The position numbers and the translations under genes are program-made. DNA of 64,000 nucleotides from Gymnothorax reevesii (taxonomy: Eukaryota > Chordata > Actinopteri > Anguilliformes > Muraenidae): assembly GCA_029721435.1 (NCBI GenBank), contig CM056573.1:124769447-124833446 (forward strand), in the 5' to 3' direction. The notes below the pieces were generated by a model, which searched no databases, was not told the DNA's origin, and saw nothing but the letters and a program-made list of their open reading frames with translations. Every line of letters starts with the position of its first letter. Positions within the stretch are counted from its first letter, which is position 1. This document shows positions 56,019-64,000 of the stretch, piece after piece.

Positions 56019-57640
56019 GTAAAACATGGTCCTTGGTGTTGTTTAGCTTTCCAGCATGTTTTTAGTTCTCTGTTATTCTCTCCCAGTCGAGTGGTTATTT
56101 GCGATTACCTTTGTATACTGTCCTCTCCTGCCCGCAGTCTTTATTTCTCTCCTATGCGCCCCCATTTCTCTGTTTTGGACTCCTTGGCTTCAGCCTTTGT
56201 CTGGACTACGCACCTCATCTTACCAGCCCTGAATTGATCCATTTACATTTTTTCAACCCAGACTGTCTTATCATCCATTAAAGCACTGGTTCTGTAAATG
56301 GCTCTGTCCCTCCATTGAGTCGCAATGAACAGTGTAATAGTCAAAAGTATAATAATAATATAAAATATAATTGTATTATAGCAAAAACTATAATAATATC
56401 AAGTATAATAGTAAAAAGATAACTGAGAGCCTCGCAGGGTAAGCAGTAGACATTCCACTTCAATTCAGAGCATCTATTTAAGTCTAAAATGGGTGAGATG
56501 GACTCAGACAAACTCTATTGGATATGACTTAACACTGGGGGTTTTTTACTGTGTACTACAAGTACAGCATTATAGCCTTTGTTCAATGCTCTCCTTTTTT
56601 TTCAGAAAGAGATTCCACGACATATTCTCTCTGAAATTTTGTCTATTTTCACCAATGTGTTAACAGTATAATGAGACCTAAAATCTTATATTCCCTTTTT
56701 TGTTTAAATATTTAGCTCTTCAAGTAACTGTTAGCGTGTCGCATGTATTTTATCACCCCATAGCAAATCTTGCTATGAATCAAAATGTCAACATATCTGA
56801 CCTCAACTAACAAAAGTATAATTATTTTTTAGGAAAAAGCAACGCAGAATCAAGAGTTAAATCTGAGAATCTGAAAAAAAGTGATTTCTGGCATCATTTT
56901 TATTCACTCTAGAGAAGATCACTCTGAACTCGCATTAGTGGAAGGATAATACAGGCATTGACATTACCCTTTTCATTTTCAGATTGCATAGCAACATTAT
57001 ATTGTGATTATTCATACATTTGGATAAACCTGAAGTTACAAAAGGTAGTTATTATTCACAAAAACATAAACTGTTTTTAACTGACAGAAAATAATGTGGT
57101 TTTTTACATAAATTAATGACTAACTTTCTAATAGTTGGTATTTAATGACTGCACTCATAATTTCCAATACCTTACTGTAAAGTGTCACTGCATTATCACA
57201 GACGAATCATTATCAAAGGGAATTACAACATTGGATTTCAATAACATTTATTTTTATTTCTCATATTCTTCTTTTTGAGGACTAGGTCTGGGGGTAGTCG
57301 CTAGATCTGAGAAACAGCACTTTAAGTAGAGAGACAGAGCCGATTACAAAATGGCCACCATTTTTCACCGGGAATGTGCTGGAAGCATGACATCATTAAG
57401 TGGACAGCACCTTCGGGGTGGTTTTAGCAGTGTCGGCAACACTTCCACAGGCATGATCAATCCTTCTTATAGCAGCCCTGATAGACCAGTAATCTATTTT
57501 TAATATTACCTACTTAAGTGCACTGACAGAGTGTCTTCATACAGATGTCACGTCTCCATCCACTGACTGCAAATGACATGTAAAGCAGCAGGTTTTGGGC
57601 TTTTCCAGTATTTCTGACTGTGCTTTTAAGATTACAGAGT
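56019..57640. other. No gene seen; AT-rich
   Basis: I see no tandem repeat, terminal inverted pair or coding frame here, apart from short TAATAATA runs at about 56346-56400. Confidence 0.4.
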
Positions 57641-57647
57641 TAAATAA

Positions 57648-57738
57648 CACACACAGACACACACGTACACACATATGCACACACGCACACACACATATGC
57701 GCGCGCACACACTCACACACACGCACACACACACACAG
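57648..57738 (+). repeat. Interrupted (CA)n microsatellite
   Basis: CA units are broken by GTAC, TATG and CGCG variants. Open frames on both strands here are repeat artefacts. Confidence 0.9.
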
Positions 57739-58113
57739 AGTGCCAAGACTGAATTTCAAATTAGTGACAGACATGTATTCTTGAAGTAAGTATATGGGAT
57801 GAACAAGCTTTGGTGGAATCTCCTTTTGAAGTAGTCTATGCTGAAAAAGGTCAATCAGGATATATTATTGTGAGTTTTTGTTTCTTTGGGTGTTTGTTTG
57901 TGTGATTGTTACATATGTACGGTTCATGTGAATGTTTGAGTGTTTATTGAATGTGAATGCATGCGTGTGCGCATGTGTGTGTATGCAGTGACATGTCGTG
58001 ATTCTCATTAATATCTCACTCCAGGTGCTTCACAAAGGTGTCATTTCTCTTGTGTGCTATCATGCAGCAACAGGAAAATTCTCCCAAGCAATGATCCAAA
58101 TTGGCCCATCATT

Positions 58114-58377
58114 GGCGGTACCATGGGACAGCGGGTAGCATTGCCGTCTCACAGCAAGAAGATTGTGGGTTTGAATCCAGCCTGGAGCTTTTCTTTGTGA
58201 AGTTATGTTCTCCCCGCATTTGCACGGGTTTCCTCCGGGTACTCTGGTTGCCCTGCGATGGATTGGCAAGCTGTCCAGTGTGAGTCCCTGCCTTCCGCCC
58301 ATAGTCAGCTGGGATGGGCTCCAGCTCGCCCATGGCCTTAGTGAGGAAGAAGCGGGTATAGAGAATGGAAGGATGGA
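58114..58377 (+). mobile_element. tRNA-derived SINE, near full length
   Basis: The head has A-box-like GACAGCGGGTAGCATTG and B-box GGTTTGAATCC (58168-58178), the internal Pol III promoter. A body with GTTCTCCCCGCATTTGCACG follows, then a 3' module CCCTGCGATGGATTGGCAAG to GAAGCGGGTATAGAGAATGG. The end is a short ATGG/GATGGA tail. The 3' half is shared with 25573-25702. No target duplication is certain. Confidence 0.88.
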
Positions 58378-59357
58378 TTGGTACAGTTCTCTACAGAACC
58401 ACCATTACAGTGGCACCATGCTGCTATTCATACACAGTATTAAATACACTTGTTAACTGATTTTTGCTCATCTGGGCTGCACTAAATGAACTTCAAGAAA
58501 CCCTGTCATAACCAGTGTTTTATACAGTATGTGCAAGCCTCATTTTTATCTCTGTCTAGTTGGAATCATAAGCCTGTCATACTTTCAAGTGACCTTAAGT
58601 ATGTTTGACTGTTTTTTTGTGTCTGCGTATGTATGTTTGTGTTTGCCGAACATGTGTTTTTTGTATTGTATTAATTGTACGTGTATTCGGGCGCATAGTA
58701 TATTTTCAATGATGTATGCATAAACATGTGAGCATGTGTGCATTGCATATGTGCACTGTAAACCCAGATAGTGTGGTGCAATCGTCTTGCGGAAAACAAT
58801 TACCTCAAAAAAAAAAAAAAAAAAAGTGTCAGACAACTTACTGCTTTTCAAACTTTTTGCCTTATTTTCTTGAAGTACTGTCAACACGATGCTCATAAGT
58901 TGGCATACACAATTTTTGAGGTAGTAGATTTCCACAAAACATTGAGTCTGCCGCACTAACTGGGTTTACAGTTTGTGTTTGATATATAAGGCAACACAAA
59001 GAAACAATGGCAGATTGACCCTCGGACATCACTGCTGTGTGAAATATTCTGTACAAACCAACGCTACTCCAGGGAATACAATGGCCCTCCTCTGAAACCA
59101 CAATCGACATGCATTCTTTAATTAGGGCTGCCCTGAATTAAACGTTCACTCGTGTACCACTTTGCCAGTTTTTAAATTGCTGGCAAACGAGATAGCCAAC
59201 AAGCCGCTATTGTTCCACGTTGACCAGGGAGAGTCCAACACCGGCCGTGTTCAGAGGCTCGTTGCCTGGGAGACGGCTTGTTTGTTCACATGCAGAGATA
59301 TTTCATTCCCCGGGAAGAGAGGGTAATGGAGCTGTCCTCTGGGTCGTGAGGGGGAGA
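58378..59357. other. No gene seen; A-run
   Basis: An A-run of about 19 bases lies at about 58807-58825. The interval 59000-59340 is more balanced in composition and repeat-free. No coding frame is supported. Confidence 0.4.
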
Positions 59358-59548
59358 GGCAGCAGCATAGCATAATAGCTAAGGACCAGGCCGCAAAATC
59401 AGAGGTTTCCAGTCTAAGTCCTCGTCAAGTCCCTCGACAGCTGCACTTAACCCAAACTGCCTCTGTAAATATCCGGAGGTTATAAACACATACTGTGTGT
59501 GAGAGCTGTAAGATGTGTAAGTCAGTCTGAATAACTCTGCCAGTATGC
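59358..59548 (+). mobile_element. Old SINE with L2-like 3' tail
   Basis: The head GGCAGCAGCATAGCATAATA with TAAGGACCAGGC and a worn B-box (CAGTCTAAGTCC) is tRNA-like. It is followed by GCACTTAACCCAAACTGCCT, then the tail TGTGTAAGTCAGTCTGAATA and ACTCTGCCAG. The tail is a mutated form of the 3' module of the L2 LINE at 873-947, so this SINE family probably used the L2 machinery. The copy is diverged and lacks the terminal CATTA repeats. Confidence 0.7.
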
Positions 59549-60192
59549 CTTAAAATGGATGACATGACCGTGAGCAAGAGGATTTGAAGGCAATGCCTAC
59601 ATAAGTAGAAAAAAATACATTAATCTTCTTCTTTTTTTTTTTTGAACATTTTAAATTTGCAGGCCGCTACGGAGCATGGATTTGAGGACCAGTTTGCTGG
59701 GCCGCTAGTATTTCTTTTTCAGAGCCGGAGAGGAGAGCATGACCGGAATTTTCACTACATTTCAGCAGAGATCCTAAAACTGGGATCGCTGGCCTTGACG
59801 CAGACTTCTCCCGCCGCTACTTTAGCATTTTGCGCTACCTGTTTCCCCCTCTAATCAGCGGTACCCACTGCGTGCAGATGGCGCCATTATTAGCCTCATT
59901 CAAATGAAGCCTAATGACTGATGAGGAGAGCGGCCCAATCAACGCGTATAGCATGGTAATCGCTTGCCGTGTGGATTATTCAGAGAAGCTGGCGCTCATA
60001 AAGTGCCGCTCTGTGTTTTTTATCGATTTTTTATATAATCAGCTGAACCTCACCCCATGAGCAGATGTTGCTGAGTCTCTCTCTTTCTCCCCCTCCCACT
60101 CTCTTTCCCTCTTCTGCGCTCCTTCTTCCTCTGTCTTTCTCTCTACTTCTGTCTGCCTTCATGTACCACTTTCGCCTAGTATCTCCTTAACC

Positions 60193-60228
<36 letters not shown>

Positions 60229-60798
60229 GCTCATGAAATACAGGCACGAGACGTCCTGATCATCAAATATAGCAAAATCTTGGTTCTTTTTAATATGCCA
60301 CTCCGTTGTCTTTTTCCGTTTGCTCCGCCTGAACATGAAAATATTAACAAAGCGAGAGGTTTTCATCTCTGTGATCAAACATATCTCTTCCTTGAGAAGA
60401 TGAATCGTCAAGTGCTTGACCTTCACGGAAGCCGGATAAACATTCACTCATACTGTTATAAGATTCAAAGTTATTTAATCGCACGAACCATTTAAAAAGG
60501 CATTTCACAGTATGGCCACTTTCTGCAGCTCCTGACCTACATCCAATCATCTGCCCTAAACTCACTAATGCTAATCATTTCAACTGCTGACTTAATTGAG
60601 CTCAGAGATCACTTAAACTTGTAATACTGCATTGGCAAAGGACATTCATGAGCACTTAAGTATCATCAAATGAAATTTAAGGAAAATATAGCCTGAAACA
60701 GGGCCACCTACAACCATGTTTTACTATACTATGCACAATTTACTCGTCATATCCTGCATTCTGCCAGTGACTATAAGCAGTTCTTGTTGATTCATATT
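59549..60798. other. No gene seen; candidate single-copy sequence
   Basis: The interval 59640-60060 (ending with a TTATCGATTTTTTATATAAT stretch) is CNE-like in texture. A CT-rich tract with (CT)n lies at 60075-60225. Short overlapping frames at 60187-60565 on both strands lack recognisable domains. Confidence 0.4.
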
Positions 60799-62240
60799 TG
60801 TAACCCTGGACCACAAAACCAGTCATATGGGTACATTTTTCATATGGAGATTCATGCATATTCTGAAAGAGTACTAAAAATGCATTCCTGTAATGTGTAA
60901 TTTGTCAAGATCGGGTAAAAATTGACTGAGATATGGCATTTTGAAGATGGGAAACTTGAGCAATTGAAATTTACAGAAAACAGAGAAATTGAGTTTCAAA
61001 ACTGTCATATTCACTCCTTGGAAACACATATTTGTAATAGAGAGAATTAAATGAAACTTGCACCATTCATTAAGCATACAATCGCCTTTAAAAAGTGCAA
61101 GTACAAAGTATTTTTCATGGTAGCCTACACAAAGAAAGAAGCAAAGAAGCCTTGCATTGTACATTTCTCGTGTTCTTGAATCAATTCTCAGGTGAATGAA
61201 AGATGCAGTATTCAAAAACAAACAGGCAGTCTCTCCTTTATATGCTACTACTTTTTCTTCGAGTTTACTGGCGGTTTAAAAACCACTATAATTGAGTATA
61301 ATTGATAACAGAATTACATAATATCAATACCATTTTTGAATTTTTGCTTGAGGAGACTTGATTTTTATTAACTACTAATTGGGATATCATTGGCTCTCTG
61401 AAGCTGAAGTGGTTGCTATTGAGGACAACGATTTTCTTCTGTAGCTAGAGAGAATTTTATGAACTGCTGAAAAGATGCTATGGGCAAGGATATTGAGCAG
61501 TTTGCACATAAGGCTTGATCCGAGGGTGTCATCTAGTGGTAGAATATTGTAACTGCGTGCAAAGATTTGCAGCTCCATGTCCGTTGACAGACACTTCTAC
61601 ACAAAGTGCTTAATATAGCCTGCTGAGCTCCGCTGTTCTTCTTGAACACGGCTCATCCAGATAATCCTTAAATGATTAATTATATTCTTATTTTAATTTG
61701 TAGTGAGTAACGAAGAGGCGAATCTCAAAGTAACAACATAAAAGTAAACTTTCTATCTTTTCAATGTAGTAGGGTAAAAGTCCCGGTAAATTAAAAAAAA
61801 AAAATTGTTTCTAGGGAAGGCCCGTCTTTGATTACGCCAAGTGCGGTTTGTTCTGACGTCTCCTGTTGGGACGTTTGAACCTATGTAGTCATCTCATAAA
61901 TAATCAAATAGAGGGAATTCCCTGCTTTGCAATGATCCCAACAATGTTGGGGAATCTCCTACTGGTGCCGCACTGGAAGTGATTTTTGTTGGCGCATTTT
62001 TCATTTTTTTTGGGCTAATTACACAAAGATTTTCACCACTCACTTCTCCTAAATCAAGTTTGGAGGCACCTATGGTAGGATTTTTGCAAAATACTCACTT
62101 GGAATTGTGTCTTAAGTTATTTCTCTAACGTTTAATGCACAAATCGAAAAATCGATCATTTTAATGTAAAACGTATTAGACGGCTGTAGCGCAAAATGAG
62201 CTTGTGCGACTTACGACTGGTTTTGTGATCCGGGGTCACA
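60799..62240. mobile_element. Inverted-repeat DNA element, 1.44 kb, non-autonomous
   Basis: TGTAACCCTGGACCACAAAA followed by CCAGTCATATGGGTA (60799) is mirrored by GACTGGTTTTGTGATCCGGG and GTCACA (ending 62240). The ends are those of a common fish MITE type, and internal AAATCGAAAAATCGATCATT near 62142 also fits. It carries no transposase. The second copy of the 11.0-kb repeat lies inside (61531-61805), which accounts for part of the length. Confidence 0.85.
61531..61805 (+). repeat. Dispersed repeat, copy 2 (partner at 11023)
   Basis: It is colinear with 11023-11275, starting at ATCTAGTGGTAGAATATTGT and ending at an A-run, in the same orientation. It lies within the inverted-repeat element described above, so it inserted later or is part of that copy. 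Confidence 0.8.
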
Positions 62241-63080
62241 TTTATAAATTATATTAAATATTCAGAGCAGGGTTGCAGCCAAACCTGGTTTCTACAGGTG
62301 CTGTTGCCATAGACCATCAGAGCCAGTTAAAGGCATTTGAGGCTTTTCTCCATTGAATAGCTATACAAAACAAAAGAGGAAGTGTTATCAGTGCTCTGCT
62401 GTCCACTGCTGTCGCTCCATCACCGAGTGGGATTACTGCAGACCCCCAACAATCCCTCCTGTTTTCTGCTACTCGGAGAGAATGCAAATCCCCGAAAGGT
62501 GGGAGCGTGGGGGGGCGAGGGGGGTTATGCGGCTCAGCCGCTCCTGATTCTCTGGAGGCTTTTCTTTCCCGCTAAGCTCGCTGCTGAGAGAGCCCTGGCC
62601 ACTGCCGATTGTGAAGGGGGAGAGAGAAAAAAAATCATCAAAAAACCATCAAACGCTTGCTTGGAATGTTAATGTGCAGGCAACACCTGGAATAGTGTGC
62701 GTGTGCGTGTGGGCATTTAACTTGTGTGCTTGAGTGCGTGTTTTAGTGTGTGTTTGTATATATGTGCATTTGTGTGTTAGTATGTGCTTGCTTTAGTGTT
62801 AGAGTGTATGTATGGCCGTGCCTGTCTGTGTGTGGTTCTCAGTACTTTTGTGAGTGTGTGCAAGTGTTAGCAGTTGTGTTTGTATCAGTGTGTATATGTT
62901 AGTGTGCATTCTTGAATTGATGCGTGTTTGTGTGTGTATGTTTGAGTGGATGTGTGGGTGTGTCTCTGCATGTGTGTATGTGTGTGTGTGAGCGCACACG
63001 TGTGTGCGCATATTCTAGCAGCCATTTATATATGTGCATGTAAGTGTGTGTCTTTGTGTGTGCAAGTGCATGTGTGTGTA
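62241..63080. other. No gene seen; long imperfect (TG)n tract
   Basis: From about 62695 to 63080 the plus strand is TG-rich with many interruptions. The preceding segment 62241-62690 has no recognisable feature. Confidence 0.6.
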
Positions 63081-63302
63081 CACTAAAAAAATGAAACCCT
63101 ATGAAATATTAGATTTACCTAATAATGTTATGTCAACTGGTTCCATGCAATAGCTTGCATAACCTTTATTTGACTTCAAACATTTTTGGCTAGTTTAATC
63201 AATTGCGTTGTGTGGAATGTACTTCACTCAGTTTTGTGGAACCAGTTTACATAACATTTTTAAGTAAATCTAACATTTCATATGGTTTCATTGTTTTGAG
63301 TG
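63081..63302. mobile_element. 222-bp MITE in a (TG)n tract
   Basis: CACTAAAAAAATGAAACCCT at 63081 is mirrored by the right end ATGGTTTCATTGTTTTGAGTG (63302). The inverted repeats extend about 65 bp with a few mismatches. TA flanks both ends (63079-63080 and 63303-63304), consistent with Tc1/mariner mobilisation. It is non-coding. Confidence 0.9.
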
Positions 63303-64000
63303 TAAGTGTGTATGTGTGTGTGTGTGTGCGCACGCATATGTTCATGTGTGTATGAGCGGATGAGTGGGTGTGTGTGTGTGTGTGTGTGTGTGTACGTTCT
63401 TCTGCCTTCTATCCCTCCTTTGAAATGCAGAGCCCAAGGCTGTGAGCACCTGAGAGGCTGTGCTAGGGTAGACTGCACTGTCTATGGGGGGGGGGGGGGG
63501 ATGCTTAGTTACTGCAGACCAGCACAACACACTAAAATGGCTTCTTTGATGCCATTCACAAGACATCAGTTTCATTAAAGTCGCTAAAAGAAATAGAGCT
63601 TTTGCTAATGCTTCAGCTGGTCCAGGTACAGGAATCGGAATCACAGTACGTCACCACGCTGCACATTACAAAATGCAATGTAAAATTGATGTGATTTTCT
63701 AAAAAAAAAAAATAGATAAAAGATTTGATCTCTAAAACAGTAATGATAATTCAGCTGTAATTGCCGCAGTGCTGCATGTTGCAAAGTTCAAATATGGAGG
63801 ATGTAGAAATGTACACAAATTAAATGCATAAACTGTCAGAGACAGAGTGCCCTATTCAAGATGTTATGTGATATTGACCTTTTTTTGTTAAGCCTAGTCT
63901 GGAGCTTGCTTTGGGCATGTGCTGGGCATGTCTGAGAGGGGAAAGTCCCAGAGGGAAAAAAAAAAAAGTCTAAAAGGTGGGAGGGGGCTGTAAAAGAGTA
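63303..64000. other. TG tract, G-run and unassigned sequence
   Basis: The (TG)n tract continues on the right of the MITE to about 63393, which shows that the MITE split one microsatellite. A G-run lies at about 63487-63500 and A-runs near 63702 and 63957. No gene is seen. Confidence 0.6.

Overview
This window looks like intergenic or intronic DNA from a ray-finned (teleost) fish. The clues are the transposon types: an L2-type LINE ending in a CATTA-repeat tail and a teleost-style 'AGCAGACGCTCTTATCCAGA' 3' module, several Tc1/mariner families with intact terminal repeats, hAT-type miniature elements, tRNA-derived SINEs (one with an ATGG tail), solo LTRs and abundant (CA)n/(CT)n microsatellites. 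I found no host protein-coding exon, rRNA or functional tRNA that I can defend. Every recognisable coding sequence belongs to a mobile element, and all are broken.

Layout. 0-2.6 kb: an unassigned dispersed repeat, then a 5'-truncated L2 LINE (minus strand) inserted in an old 81-bp tandem repeat. 3.6-5.1 kb: a minisatellite made of exactly 3 x 40 bp, 30 x 38 bp and 5 x 40 bp. 6.4-11.9 kb: one Tc1 element (TA target duplications) split by a hAT MITE and by about 3.65 kb of foreign DNA that contains an asymmetric foldback. 13.8-14.8 kb: a hAT-type composite, two inverted MITE arms around a cargo with an LTR-like module that recurs at 20.6 kb. 18.5-20.2 kb: a second Tc1 (plus strand) with a LINE tail inserted. 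21.8-22.3 kb: a 446-bp element with 86-bp inverted repeats and 9-bp target duplications that carries the start of a RecQ-like helicase reading frame. 24.6-25.4 kb: a 407-bp segment between two 140-bp direct repeats; the segment recurs at 32.0 kb with 2 differences in 405 bp. 25.6 kb: a truncated SINE with a perfect 14-bp target duplication. 27.4-29.4 kb: a cluster of inverted-repeat elements. 29.5-31.0 kb: a third Tc1 (minus strand) with long terminal repeats. 31.4-33.4 kb: a chimeric Tc1 remnant. 38.8-39.2 kb: a 35-bp tandem array with a four-unit higher-order period. 47.3-47.6 kb: a 30-31-bp array of inverted CCAAT motifs. 50.7 and 55.5 kb: two solo LTRs of one family. 51.6-52.3 kb: a fourth Tc1 transposase fragment. 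58.1 and 59.4 kb: SINEs. 60.8-62.2 kb: an inverted-repeat DNA element holding a second copy of a repeat also seen at 11.0 kb. 63.1 kb: a MITE inside a (TG)n tract.

Between these lie AT-rich, apparently single-copy stretches (about 12.9-13.5, 15.1-16.3, 23.2-24.2, 33.9-34.3, 35.4-35.9, 45.7-46.4, 54.5-54.9 and 59.6-60.1 kb) whose texture resembles vertebrate conserved noncoding sequence. That is a guess until aligned with other fish genomes.

There is no multi-gene system here. The most unusual objects are the helicase-start miniature element at 21.8 kb, the 140/407/140 duplication at 24.6 kb, and the indel-free 38-bp array bordered by its 40-bp ancestor.
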